In this document: in pieces, positions 25,123 through 33,489 of the stretch
How the letters are laid out: every line of letters begins with the position of its first letter
How positions within the stretch are numbered: position 1 is the first letter of the stretch
Made by a program: the position numbers and the translations under genes
The notes under the pieces: model-generated
What the model was told of the DNA's origin: nothing
Databases searched by the model: none
What the model saw: only the letters and a program-made list of their open reading frames with translations
Assembly (NCBI GenBank): GCA_041398605.1
Contig: JAWKUK010000016.1
Location: 1-64,000 of the forward strand
Reading direction: 5' to 3'
DNA: 64,000 nt
From: JAWKUK01 sp041398605
GTDB lineage: Bacteria; Planctomycetota; UBA1135; GCA-002686595

Positions 25123-25929
25123 TTGAACCTCATCCTCATCGAAGCCCACGAGCTCGTCCCGAGCCTGGCTGCGCCCGGAGCGCCGCGCTACGTCGTTACG
25201 TTCACGGACACGTTGCGTGTGAAGCACCTGGCGCAGGTCTTGCGGGTCGAGGTCGGCGCGCGCCTGCGCGTCGGTGTCATCGATGGCGCGCTCGGCGAGG
25301 GTGAGGTCGCTCACATCGGCGTCGCGGCCTTCACGCTGCTGGTCACGCTCGCGGACGCGCCGGCGCCTGCGCGCATCGATGTGCTCCTGGCCGTGCCGCG
25401 CCCGAAGGCGCTCGGGCGCCTCTATTCGCCCCTCGCCCAGCTCGGCATCGGGCGCCTCGTCCTCTCCGGCGCCGAGCGCGTCGAGCGCTACTACTTCGAT
25501 GCGCACCAAGTCGACGTCGGCTTCGCGCGGGCGCAGTTCCTCGAAGGGCTCGCGCAAGCCCGCGACACGCGTGTCCCGCAGGTGGAGATCCACCGGCGCT
25601 TGGACCATGCCCTGGCGTCGGCGCTGGGCGCGGCCTCCGGGCCTCCGTCGAGCCCCGGCGCAGCGCACCGCGCAGGCGCGGCGCTCGCAGCCCCGTCTCG
25701 CGCGTTCTACGCCGACCCCGGGGACGCGCCAGCGCCGCGTGTGGCCGTCCAGGGGCTCGGCCCGACGGAGCGGGTGCTGGTCGTCATCGGGCCTGAGGGC
25801 GGCTTCCGCGACCGCGAGCGCGCGTTCCTCGCGCGCGCGGGCCTGACGCCCATCGCGCTCGGTCCGCGGGTCCTGCGGACGGACGTCGCCGCGATCGCGC
25901 TGTTGGCGCTGCTCCACGACGCGCTCTGA
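25123..25929 (+). CDS. rsmE: RsmE-family 16S rRNA (uracil-1498-N3) methyltransferase
   Basis: 268 residues, starting at TTG (25123-25125); no ATG fits before the conserved N-terminus. The N-terminal PUA-like part (RVKHLAQVLRVEVGARLRVG) precedes a SPOUT-type knotted domain with VLVVIGPEGGFRDRE and LGPRVLRTDVAAIALLAL, the classic motifs. The usual 'EAAxQ' segment is replaced by AQARDTRVPQVEIH, so this copy is divergent. A second, more canonical RsmE homologue lies at 34859-35659. Divergent from the sialidase gene across 111 bp. Confidence 0.85.
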   Translation: MNLILIEAHELVPSLAAPGAPRYVVTFTDTLRVKHLAQVLRVEVGARLRVGVIDGALGEGEVAHIGVAAFTLLVTLADAPAPARIDVLLAVPRPKALGRLYSPLAQLGIGRLVLSGAERVERYYFDAHQVDVGFARAQFLEGLAQARDTRVPQVEIHRRLDHALASALGAASGPPSSPGAAHRAGAALAAPSRAFYADPGDAPAPRVAVQGLGPTERVLVVIGPEGGFRDRERAFLARAGLTPIALGPRVLRTDVAAIALLALLHDAL

Positions 25930-26117
25930 TCCCGGCCCGTCCGCCCTTCGCCCGTGCGTGCGCTGCCCGGCGCCGGACCGCGACTCGCCCCAAGGGAGGG
26001 GCAGCGTGTGAGGGCGCGTGAGCGACGGGACGGGGTTGCGCGGAATCGGGTTGCGCGGTGGGCGTATTCGGGGGCAGGATCGGGAACCCTCGTCCCAGCC
26101 ACCCCGTCCAAACTGTG
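25930..26117. other. Intergenic region with short direct repeat
   Basis: This 188-bp gap ahead of the VWA gene contains two copies of gggttgcgcgg separated by 4-5 bases (about 26033-26059) and a short GC inverted repeat around gccccaagggaggggc. I see no gene; it presumably holds the promoter of the VWA gene. Confidence 0.4.
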
Positions 26118-27785
26118 ATGACCGCACGCTCCTTCGCTGTGCGCGGCGCCCTCGCCGCGCTGTCGCTCTGCGCCGTTCAGGACCTCGTCCCGGGGGCGGG
26201 GCATGCTCGCGCATGCGCCCCTATGGCGGCCCAGGACGCCGAGGGCTACGACGCCGTCCTGGAGCGCTGCGAGGTCCTCGAGCGCCGCAACCCGATGCGG
26301 TACCACTTCCAGGGCTGGCAGGAGCTCGCGGCGACTGGTGATCCGCGCGCGATCGCGGAGCTCGCGGCGCGTTACAAGAAGCCGAAGACGCCGAAGGAGC
26401 AGGCGCGTTATCTCATCGCGCTGGCGGCGGCGTCAGCGCAGGGCGAGGCCACCCTCGCCGCGTTCGACGCATGGCGTGAGGCCGCGACTGCGCCGGAGGA
26501 CGCGTGGCTTTGGTTCCAGGCCCTCGGCGCGCGCGCGAAGGCTGGCTCGTACGACGTCATCGTCGAGGTGGCACGGACGCACAAGTCCATCTACATGCGC
26601 GCAGCGGCGGTCGAGGCGCTCGCGTCGGCGAAGGCCGAGGTGCTGTACACGCTCGTGCCCGAGCTCTGCGCGCAGCTGCCCAAGAAGAGCGGCGAGCGCG
26701 GCCTGATGGTGGGGGCGCTCGCGACGGCCATGCTCGACCTCGCGAACAAGAAGACGCGTACGAGCTCCGAGTTTCAGCGCATGGCGCTCTCGGTCGTCTC
26801 CCTGTTGGACGACGAAGAGATCCCACGTTCGTCGAAGTTCGCGCTCGCGCGCCATTTCCAGAAGGCGCTCGATTCGGAGATGGTGTCGCTCGACGCGAAC
26901 TATTGGCGCCGCGAGCTGAACGCCAAGGCGCAGGAGGCCAAGGCGAAGAAGTCCAAGGACAAGGGCATCAAGTATGTGAAGCCGAGCTTCTTCGGGGTCG
27001 AGGCCAACGGCGAGCGCATCGCGTACGTGATCGACATGTCCGACTCGATGTGCGAGCCGGTGGAGGTGCCCGAGAAGGCCAAGCACGGCCCGCTGAGCGG
27101 CCCGAAGAAAGAGGGCGACGCCGGGCCGAAGATCCCTTGGCAGGTCATCAAGAACCGCTTCGACCTGGCGCGCGAGCAGCTCAAGCTGTCGCTGCGTCAG
27201 CTCGGCGAGGACCAGTACTTCACGGTGATCACGTTCGGTGACAAAGGCGAGCTCCTCGACGGGCTCGACGGCCTCGTCAAGGCGACCCGTGGCAATGTCA
27301 ACAAGGTCATCAAGGAGCTCGATTCGATTGAGCTGGGGAGCCCCAAGATGGACAAGATCCACGGCACTTTGAAGGGGCAGACGAACCTGCATGCCGGCAT
27401 TCGCCTGGCGTTCCGCGTGCGCGAGCGCGGCGCGGTGGAGGAGTTCGAGCACGTCGACCTCAGCGGCTTCGAGGACGGCATCGACACTCTGTTCTTGCTG
27501 TCCGACGGCAACCCGAGCTTCGACGACTACGAGACCAAGGACGCGGACTACGGCGACGGCCGGGTCGTGTCGGACCGCGAGTCCGGCAAGGAGGCCGACC
27601 GGACGAAGGAGCTGCTCTATCCGGGGCCCTACGCCGCCTGGGACCGCCTGCTCGAGGACGTGCAGCGGATGAACATGTTCCGCGAGGTCGAGATCCACTG
27701 CATCTCGATCGGCGACGCGAACGACGGCTGGCTGAAGCGCCTCGCGGACTACGGGCTGGGCTCCGTCGCGAACCCGTTGAAGTAG
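26118..27785 (+). CDS. Secreted von Willebrand factor type A (VWA) domain protein
   Basis: 555 residues from the ATG at 26118, chosen over an earlier in-frame start because it begins a signal peptide (MTARSFAVRGALAALSLCAV). Residues 30-290 are helical HEAT-like repeats. A VWA domain follows, with MIDAS residues DMSDSM (about 306-311), GQTNLHAG and SDGNPSFDDYE. A lysine-rich linker (KAQEAKAKKSKDKGIK) joins the two. Such proteins bind partners through a divalent metal. The ligand is unknown. It is convergent with ppsA 41 bp downstream. Confidence 0.82.
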   Translation: MTARSFAVRGALAALSLCAVQDLVPGAGHARACAPMAAQDAEGYDAVLERCEVLERRNPMRYHFQGWQELAATGDPRAIAELAARYKKPKTPKEQARYLIALAAASAQGEATLAAFDAWREAATAPEDAWLWFQALGARAKAGSYDVIVEVARTHKSIYMRAAAVEALASAKAEVLYTLVPELCAQLPKKSGERGLMVGALATAMLDLANKKTRTSSEFQRMALSVVSLLDDEEIPRSSKFALARHFQKALDSEMVSLDANYWRRELNAKAQEAKAKKSKDKGIKYVKPSFFGVEANGERIAYVIDMSDSMCEPVEVPEKAKHGPLSGPKKEGDAGPKIPWQVIKNRFDLAREQLKLSLRQLGEDQYFTVITFGDKGELLDGLDGLVKATRGNVNKVIKELDSIELGSPKMDKIHGTLKGQTNLHAGIRLAFRVRERGAVEEFEHVDLSGFEDGIDTLFLLSDGNPSFDDYETKDADYGDGRVVSDRESGKEADRTKELLYPGPYAAWDRLLEDVQRMNMFREVEIHCISIGDANDGWLKRLADYGLGSVANPLK

Positions 27786-27826
27786 CGGGGTCGCGGCGGC
27801 CTGAGCGTCGCGTCGTGCGCCGTTGC

Positions 27827-30499
27827 CTATGCGACGCGCGCGCGGCGCGCTGCTTCGGCCTTGGCCACGGCGAGCCGCACTTGCAGGGCCGTGTCCGGTG
27901 TCACGGACATCGACGTGATCCCACACTCGACGAGGAACGGCGGGACCTCGTCCGGGTGGTCGCTCGGCGCCTGGCCGCAGATGCCGATCTCGAGGCCGCG
28001 GTCGCGGAACGTGCGGACCGCTTGGCGGATCAACGCCTTGACCGCGGGTGAGCGCGCGTCCACCGGGTGGCGGTAGCCCTCCAGGTCGTCGCGGCTCACG
28101 GCGTACACCGTCTGCACGAGGTCGTTCGAGCCGATCGAGCCGCCGTTGAGCTCCATCTCGTCGATGAAGCGCTCGCACTCGATGACGTTGCTCGGCAGCT
28201 CGATCATCAGGAAGAGCGGCACGCCGGCCTCCTTGCCGAGGCCGCGATCCGCGAGGTGCTGCGCGACCTCGGCGCCCTCTTCGGGCGTCCGGCAAAACGG
28301 CACCATCAGCTGCAAGTTGTCGAGGCCGAGGCGGCGGCCGACGAGCCGCAGCGCGTCGCACTCCATCTCGAAGGCCGGCAGGAACACCGGGTCGCAATAG
28401 CGGCTCGCCCCGCGCCACGCGATCATCGGGTTCTCTTCGACCGGTTCGAAGATCCGGCCCCCGAGCAGCTCGCGGTACTCGTTCGACTTGAGGTCGGACA
28501 GCCGCACGAGCACGGGCCGCGGGTGGAACGCGGCGCAGATGAGGCCGACGCCCTCCATGACGCGGTCGACGAAGAACTGGCGCTTGTCCGCGTAGCCCGC
28601 GGTGCGCCGGTCGATCGCGCCGAGGATCCCCCGCAGCTCCTCCTCGCCTTCGCGTTCGATCGCCTCGCGGAAGCGCTCCAGGCCCGGCGCGAGCTTGCCG
28701 GACTCCAGGAACTCGCCGAGCTCGTGGCGGTACAAGAGCGCCAGCGGGTGCACGCCGACCTCCGCGGTGAGGATGAACTCGATGCGCGCGAGGCCCACGC
28801 CGTCTACGGGCAAGAGGCTGTCCGCGAGCGCCTTGGCCGGGAAGCCGACGTTCAGCTTGATCTTCGTATCGAGCTGCGTGCTGGTGTCGATCTCGGACTC
28901 TTCGATCTGGAACGGGTGCAGGCCGTCGAACACGAGCGCGATGTCGCCCTCCGCGCACGAGCCCGTGACCTCTTGCAGCGGCCGGAGCTTCTTGGTCGCG
29001 TCCTCGCAGCCGACGATCGCAGGGATGCCGAACTCACGCGCGATGATCGCCGCGTGCGACGTTCGCCCGCCCTTCTCGGTGACGATGAGGCTCGCGTCCT
29101 TCATCATCGGCTCCCAGTCGGGCGTCGTCATTTCGGTGACGAGCACGTCGCCCGGGTCGAAGACGCGCTCATGGTGGGGGATGTCCTCGAGCCGCTCGCC
29201 GCGCGCCATGCGCTCGCGCAGGGCGCGCTTCTTCAGGATCACCTCCTCGTAGCTCTTATAGAGGCGCACACGGCCCGCGCCGATGCGCGTCCCGACCGCT
29301 TGCCCCTCGGCCAGGAGCCGCCCGTCCGCCTTCAACGCGGCGGCGAGGCCTTTCGGCAGCATGTAGCGCACGAGCTTCGACGCGACCGCCTGTGCGTGCA
29401 CCGTCTCCGGGCGCGCTTGCACGATGTAGATGTCCTGGCTGCGCCCGTCCTTCGCCCACTCGATGTCCATGGGCTGGCCGTAGTGGTCCTCGATCTTGAG
29501 CGCCATCTGCGCGAGCTCCATGACCTCCTCGCGCGAGAGCGACCACTGCCTGCGGCGCGCGGCGCTCGTGTCGATGCTCTCGGTCGCCGTCCCGCCCTGC
29601 GTCGCGTACACCATCTGCACGTCTTTCGCGCCGAGGTGGCGGTGCACGATCGCGCCGTAGCCGCGGCGCAGGCCCTCTTTCCAGACGGTGACGTGGTCCG
29701 GCGAGACGCTGCCTTGCACGACCAGCTCGCCGAGGCCGTAGCTCGACGAGATGTGGATCACGCCGCGGTGGCCCGAGTCCGGATCGAGCGTGAACATCAC
29801 GCCCGAAGACGCGAGGTCGCTGCGCACCATCTTCATGACGACGACTGCGAGCGCGCTGTCGAGCGGGTCGAGCCCCTTCTCGAGCTGGTAGGACACGGCG
29901 CGCTCCGTGAACAGGCTCGCGCAGCATTGCTTCCAGCGCTCGATCACGTCCTCGGCGCCGTGCACGTTGAGGTAGGACTCGCACTGCCCCGCGAACGACG
30001 CGACGTCCGAGTCTTCGACCGTCGCGCTGGAGCGCACGGCGACGTCGACCTCGGCGTGGTATTCCTTGCATAGCTGCGCATAGCCGGCGCGCAGCGCGGT
30101 CTCGACGTTGCCTGGCACGGGCGTCGCGACGACGAGGTCGCGCGCGAGCTGCGTGCGCGCGTGCATCTCGAGGTGGTCCTTGGGGTCTGCGCCGGCGAAG
30201 GCGGCGACGAGCGCCTCGGCGAGCGTCGCGGCGCGGGTCGCCTCGAAGCGCAGCCGCGGCAGCCCGTCGGCTTCGGGCACCTGGGCCCACGCGTCGCTCG
30301 GCACCGCGGCCCCGAGGAACTCGCGGTACGCGCGGGCCGTCGTCGTGAAGCCGTTGGGGACGCGCACGCCCTGCGCAGAGAGGTTGCGATACAGCTCGCC
30401 CAGGCTGGCGCCCTTGCCGCCGACGAGCTCCGCGTCGTGCTTGTCGACCTCGGAGAACCAGAGCAGGAGGGCTTCGTGCCGGGGCGTTGTCGTGTTCAT
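27827..30499 (-). CDS. ppsA: Phosphoenolpyruvate synthase (pyruvate, water dikinase)
   Basis: 890 residues, about 100 longer than the E. coli enzyme. The N-terminal ATP-grasp domain starts with ELVGGKGASLGEL and includes the FAGQCESYLNV and SSYGLGELVVQGSVSPD regions. The phosphohistidine domain has GGRTSHAAIIAREFGIPAIVG, and the C-terminal PEP/pyruvate barrel ends with GICGQAPSDHPD. It converts pyruvate and ATP to phosphoenolpyruvate, AMP and phosphate for gluconeogenesis. It is monocistronic as far as can be seen: a convergent gene lies downstream and a 110-bp gap upstream. Confidence 0.96.
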   Translation of the reverse strand: MNTTTPRHEALLLWFSEVDKHDAELVGGKGASLGELYRNLSAQGVRVPNGFTTTARAYREFLGAAVPSDAWAQVPEADGLPRLRFEATRAATLAEALVAAFAGADPKDHLEMHARTQLARDLVVATPVPGNVETALRAGYAQLCKEYHAEVDVAVRSSATVEDSDVASFAGQCESYLNVHGAEDVIERWKQCCASLFTERAVSYQLEKGLDPLDSALAVVVMKMVRSDLASSGVMFTLDPDSGHRGVIHISSSYGLGELVVQGSVSPDHVTVWKEGLRRGYGAIVHRHLGAKDVQMVYATQGGTATESIDTSAARRRQWSLSREEVMELAQMALKIEDHYGQPMDIEWAKDGRSQDIYIVQARPETVHAQAVASKLVRYMLPKGLAAALKADGRLLAEGQAVGTRIGAGRVRLYKSYEEVILKKRALRERMARGERLEDIPHHERVFDPGDVLVTEMTTPDWEPMMKDASLIVTEKGGRTSHAAIIAREFGIPAIVGCEDATKKLRPLQEVTGSCAEGDIALVFDGLHPFQIEESEIDTSTQLDTKIKLNVGFPAKALADSLLPVDGVGLARIEFILTAEVGVHPLALLYRHELGEFLESGKLAPGLERFREAIEREGEEELRGILGAIDRRTAGYADKRQFFVDRVMEGVGLICAAFHPRPVLVRLSDLKSNEYRELLGGRIFEPVEENPMIAWRGASRYCDPVFLPAFEMECDALRLVGRRLGLDNLQLMVPFCRTPEEGAEVAQHLADRGLGKEAGVPLFLMIELPSNVIECERFIDEMELNGGSIGSNDLVQTVYAVSRDDLEGYRHPVDARSPAVKALIRQAVRTFRDRGLEIGICGQAPSDHPDEVPPFLVECGITSMSVTPDTALQVRLAVAKAEAARRARVA

Positions 30500-30609
30500 T
30501 TCAGGGCGATGCGAGTCGGGGGCAGGGCGAGGCCGAGGCCGGGAGGTCTATCGGCCCCCCGGTGGGCGCTTCTGTGCCTCGATCCGTCACTGCACGGTCC
30601 CAATTCGGC

Positions 30610-31161
30610 TCACGCGCGCGGCTCGGGTGGACTCCCTTCGAGCGCCCCACCCAGGCGCGACTCACGCGCCGCGAGCGCCCCGATCTGCCGCAGCAGTTGA
30701 GGCTTCAGGACGGCCTCGATTTGCATCCCCCCGGGGGCTGGACTGCCCTTGAGCCAGACGAGGCCGCCCTTGCGAACCCGAACGCCGCTGAGCGAGTCGG
30801 CGCGCCCGAGGCACAGCCACGCCGCCAGCGCTCCCAGCCAAGGTTGGTGACCCACCAGCGCCAACCGGTGCCCCGGGGCCGCCCCACGCAGCTTCGCCAG
30901 CAACGCCTCGCCAGGGGCGAGGGCGAGGAGCGGCTCGACGCGGAGCTCACCCGCGATGACTGGCGACAGGAGCCGCGCCGTCTCGGCCGCGCGCTTCCAA
31001 GGGCTATGCCAGCACGCGTCGCCCGTGAGGCCGAGGCGCTGCAGCCCCGCGACCGCGAGCGCGAAGCGCCCCTGCCCGTCTTCGGTCAGGGCGCGCTCCG
31101 CGTCATCGAGCTCGGGGCGCTGCTCTTCTGCGATCGCATGGCGTACCAGGAGGAGGTCCAT
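30610..31161 (-). CDS. sixA: SixA-type phosphohistidine phosphatase
   Basis: 183 residues from the ATG at 31159-31161; the long upstream frame is antisense to the HMA-like gene. The histidine phosphatase motif LLVRHAIAEEQ stands at the N-terminus and the second catalytic region LALVGHQPWLGAL follows, with HSPWKRAAETARLL between them, as in SixA. Members remove phosphate from phosphohistidine in phosphotransfer proteins. The C-terminal tail (EGSPPEPRA) is variable. Divergent from the HMA-like gene with 169 bp between starts. Confidence 0.85.
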   Translation of the reverse strand: MDLLLVRHAIAEEQRPELDDAERALTEDGQGRFALAVAGLQRLGLTGDACWHSPWKRAAETARLLSPVIAGELRVEPLLALAPGEALLAKLRGAAPGHRLALVGHQPWLGALAAWLCLGRADSLSGVRVRKGGLVWLKGSPAPGGMQIEAVLKPQLLRQIGALAARESRLGGALEGSPPEPRA

Positions 31162-31264
31162 CCAAGCCAGTCTCGCGGCCCGGTTTAGGGGCGAGCACAG
31201 GTTCTCGCAAGGGATCTGTAAGTCCCGCTTCCGCCCTGGGCCCGGCGAGCGAAAGCAGTCGTGG

Positions 31265-31287
31265 AGGGCGGCGAGTCTCGCCGCCCT
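31265..31287 (+). promoter_or_regulatory. Leader hairpin upstream of the HMA-like gene
   Basis: A perfect 10-bp stem (agggcggcga / tcgccgccct) with a 3-nt loop sits 43 nt before the start codon at 31331, in the 169-bp divergent region. It may be an attenuator or a structured 5' leader, or a terminator read from an upstream transcript. Function is inferred from position only. Confidence 0.4.
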
Positions 31288-31330
31288 TGTCCCGCTTCCA
31301 ACCGCGCGCCCACCGGCCCGCACCACTCCG

Positions 31331-31972
31331 ATGCAACACCACACCGAACGCGCGCTCGGCCTCAGCGCCGTCCTTGCGGCGCTCGTCGCCCTGGCGATCC
31401 CGGCGCCGCTGCAAGCTGGTCCGCTGACCCTCCCTGGCGTCGCGGCGTTGACCGATGCCACCACCGACGACGTCCCGCCGAAGGACGACGAGAAGAAGAA
31501 CGAGGTCACCGTTTGGGTCCTCGACGCCTCTGGCAAGGGGTGAAGCGCAGGTAAGAAGGCCCGTGCGGCCCTCGACACCTTCAAGGACCGAATCGATCGC
31601 GTGTTCATGAGCGGGACGGACGCGACGCTGACCCTGAAGCCTGGCAAGTCGATCACGGTCGACGAGCTCACCAAGGCGCTGAAGGACAAGGGAGTCAAGC
31701 TCGAGTCGTTCAAGGCGGAGCAGCGCCCGAGGGCCAAGGCGGCCTACGTCATCGAGACGACGGGCCTGACCTGCGCCGACGAGTCAGGCAAGGTCCGGGC
31801 GGCCTTGATCGAAGCGCTCGGCGAGAACGTCCAGTCCGTTCACGCTGACACCAGGACGCTGATCCACCTGAAGCGCGACGCCGAGCTCGACGTCGACAAG
31901 GTGGAGGAGGTGCTGAAGAAGCTCAAGGTGAAGCACAAGGGGATCGAGCGGGACGACAGCTTCGTGCTGTAG
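31331..31972 (+). CDS. Secreted tandem HMA-like protein, candidate selenoprotein (in-frame TGA)
   Basis: 213 codons if the TGA at 31541-31543 (codon 71) is read through. A signal peptide (MQHHTERALGLSAVLAALVA, AxA-like site LQA) and an acidic linker lead to domain 1 with HMA-like order: VTVWVLDASGKG, TGA, SAGKKARAALDTFK, ATLTLKP, VDELTKALKDKG. Domain 2 (about 138-205) repeats the plan with YVIETTGLTC (Cys148) and KVRAALIEAL. Anchored on the first strand, the TGA aligns with Cys148; anchored on the following helix it is one residue off. The second Cys of the usual CxxC is missing in both. Frame and composition continue unchanged across the TGA, so a single indel cannot explain it. Selenocysteine is the favoured reading; a nonsense substitution is the alternative. 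If not recoded, a 70-residue secreted peptide results, and a GTG at 31601 opens the rest. Confidence 0.6.
31558..31570 (+). promoter_or_regulatory. Possible bacterial SECIS-like hairpin
   Basis: GGCC-CGUGC-GGCC can fold with its apical loop beginning 18 nt after the UGA and a G at the second loop position, as the general rules for bacterial SECIS elements require. An alternative outer stem GAAGG/CCUUC (31555-31559 with 31578-31582) encloses the same region. The stem is short and such hairpins are common in GC-rich DNA, so this is weak support. Confidence 0.3.
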
Positions 31973-31984
31973 TCGGACGCGCTC

Positions 31985-32014
31985 GCGCCCCGCCGCTCGT
32001 CAGCGGCGGGGCGC
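31985..32014 (+). terminator. 13-bp perfect hairpin after the HMA-like gene
   Basis: A perfect 13-bp stem (gcgccccgccgct / agcggcggggcgc) with a 4-nt loop starts 12 nt after the TAG stop. It is one of the strongest hairpins in the window and is well placed to end this transcript, although it lacks a run of T. It also shows that the region up to 31972 is organised as one gene. Confidence 0.6.
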
Positions 32015-32037
32015 TAACGGTTAAGCTGCCGCGCACC

Positions 32038-33030
32038 TTGCGCCACGCACTCTCGATCGGCCGTGCCTTGCTCTTCGTCTTTGGCGGGATCCTCCTCTCG
32101 GGGTTCGCGTCGAACGCGGTGGAGCCCTGGCAGCGAGCCGTATGGCTCGGCGCGAGCGCGGTCGCCTTCGCTCGCGCTGTCCCGCGACGCATCGGTGTCG
32201 GCCTGGTCCTGGCCGCAGTCTTCGCGCTGTCCGGCGCGCGCGACCCGGTGACGGGGACGATCACTGCCGTGCAGGACTTCACGGTCTTCCACGCGGCGTT
32301 CCTGGCGCTCGGCACTGTCGGCGCCTTCGTGCTGGTGTCGCCGCGGGGCTTCAAGGTCGACGGCGCAGCACCGGGGTGGGCCTGCGTCCTCGCGAGCCTC
32401 CCGGCGTGGGCGCTCGGCCACCTCCACCCGGGCTTCCCTGTGTTTGCGTCGGCGCTCGTCTTCGTCGGGCTCGTGCTCGCGATCCTGCGACCGCTGCTCT
32501 CCGGCCGACGCGAGCCGCGCCCGCCGCGCGCTGACCCGATCGCGGCGCCGCTCAGCGCGGTGGCCCCGCGTGAATACATCTACGACCGAGGCGCGCGGCT
32601 CCTCGGGGTCCTCGCCGGCGTCTCGGCGTCGGTCGCGGCCCTCGGCATGGTGGTCACGCTCGTGACGACGGTGCGCTCGCCGCACGCGTCCGACCCCGCA
32701 GACGTCCCCGTGGTCGGGTTCGCCATGTTCTTCGTGGGCGCGGTCCTCTGCCTGACGTTTCTCGGTTGCCTCTGGCTGAACCGTCGCTTGGGCTTCCGGG
32801 TGAACGAGGTCGGGCTCTACGCGCGTCGAGTCTTCGGCGAGGTCTCGATCCCGTGGACCGCGGTCGTCTCGCTCGAGCGCAGCCAGCTCATGATCAAGTA
32901 CGGGCTCGTCTACGAGTACTGGGACGTCTACGCCACGGACCGAGTCATCCGCTTCCCGGACGTGCTCCCAGGGAGCGCGGAGCTCCGGGCGACGATCGAG
33001 GCTGCGACGGGGTTGCGCTGGGCGATCTGA
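32038..33030 (+). CDS. Multi-pass membrane protein of unknown function
   Basis: 330 residues with a TTG start at 32038; no ATG fits upstream of the first hydrophobic segment. About seven hydrophobic stretches are visible, for example ALLFVFGGILLSGFA, VGLVLAAVFALSGA, FASALVFVGLVLAIL, VLAGVSASVAALGMVVTLV and FAMFFVGAVLCLTFLGCLWL. A soluble PH-like tail follows (GFRVNEVGLYARRVFGEVSI, WDVYATDRVIRFPD). The tail resembles membrane-associated PH-like domains, but I do not recognise the family. It stands alone between a terminator-like hairpin and a large intergenic region. Confidence 0.65.
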   Translation: MRHALSIGRALLFVFGGILLSGFASNAVEPWQRAVWLGASAVAFARAVPRRIGVGLVLAAVFALSGARDPVTGTITAVQDFTVFHAAFLALGTVGAFVLVSPRGFKVDGAAPGWACVLASLPAWALGHLHPGFPVFASALVFVGLVLAILRPLLSGRREPRPPRADPIAAPLSAVAPREYIYDRGARLLGVLAGVSASVAALGMVVTLVTTVRSPHASDPADVPVVGFAMFFVGAVLCLTFLGCLWLNRRLGFRVNEVGLYARRVFGEVSIPWTAVVSLERSQLMIKYGLVYEYWDVYATDRVIRFPDVLPGSAELRATIEAATGLRWAI

Positions 33031-33489
33031 GCGCGCCAGGATCGTCCCGGGGGGGCCGCGAGCGGTGACGTGGACCGCGCCGGCGGGACTTCTCCGCTTT
33101 TTCTGGCTCGTCCATGGGCGCGAATTCGTTTCAGACATTGGGGGGACGGACTCGCCCGTCCCCTGCCTGTTCCGAAAGGGCTGGAGTGACTTGTCGCTCC
33201 GGTCTGCGAGCGTCGCGTCTCCTGATTGCTCGCCCTCTCGGGGGGCGCGACGCTCCACTCGGTGGCGTGGCGTGGCGTGGCGTGCGTTTGCTTCGGGTCG
33301 AATGTTTAGGATCTAGGAGCCTGCGCCACAGAGCGCGATTCGCCTCGCGGCGCTCCCGCGCGCCGGAGCCGCGTTCTGTGGCGCAGACTCCTAGCCGCCG
33401 CAATCCTCGGCTTCCAGTCCTCGGCTGTCCGCGCTTGCGACGTATTTGCACGCGGTGGGCAGCCCCCCTGTGTTCGACGCCTCGCTCCA
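33031..33489. other. Intergenic region with large imperfect inverted repeat
   Basis: A 459-bp gap before the symporter gene. It holds GTGGC-type short tandem repeats (about 33262-33283) and an 82-bp imperfect palindrome (separate entry). The ORFs in it are short, Arg/Ser-rich and unsupported. Promoter elements for the symporter should lie here but are not obvious. Confidence 0.5.
33313..33394. repeat. 25-bp inverted repeat, REP-like palindrome
   Basis: Arms 33313-33337 (ctaggagcctgcgccacaga...) and 33370-33394 match as reverse complements at 23 of 25 positions and enclose 32 bp of GC-rich sequence. One of the two mismatches becomes a G-U pair in RNA. No transposase or target duplication is visible, so it is better described as a REP-like or structured noncoding element than as an insertion sequence. 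Confidence 0.65.

Noticed and set aside
25930..26117. GC-rich intergenic sequence resembling dispersed 'LPLPWGE'-type repeats when translated
   Set aside because: Only one copy is in the window, so a repeat family cannot be supported here.
25012..26214. N-terminal extension of the sialidase frame
   Set aside because: It is antisense to rsmE and lacks a signal peptide; the ATG at 25011 gives one and the family's N-terminus.
31541..31543. TGA considered as the ordinary stop codon of a 70-residue gene
   Set aside because: It would end in the middle of a domain whose fold continues in frame, and the second domain would be left without a signal peptide; kept only as the alternative to recoding.
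33313..33394. Inverted repeat considered as an insertion sequence
   Set aside because: Only 82 bp long, with no transposase, no target-site duplication and no room for a gene.
33065..33489. Short ORFs in the large intergenic region
   Set aside because: They are Arg/Ser-rich, have no start context or family similarity and cross the inverted repeat.
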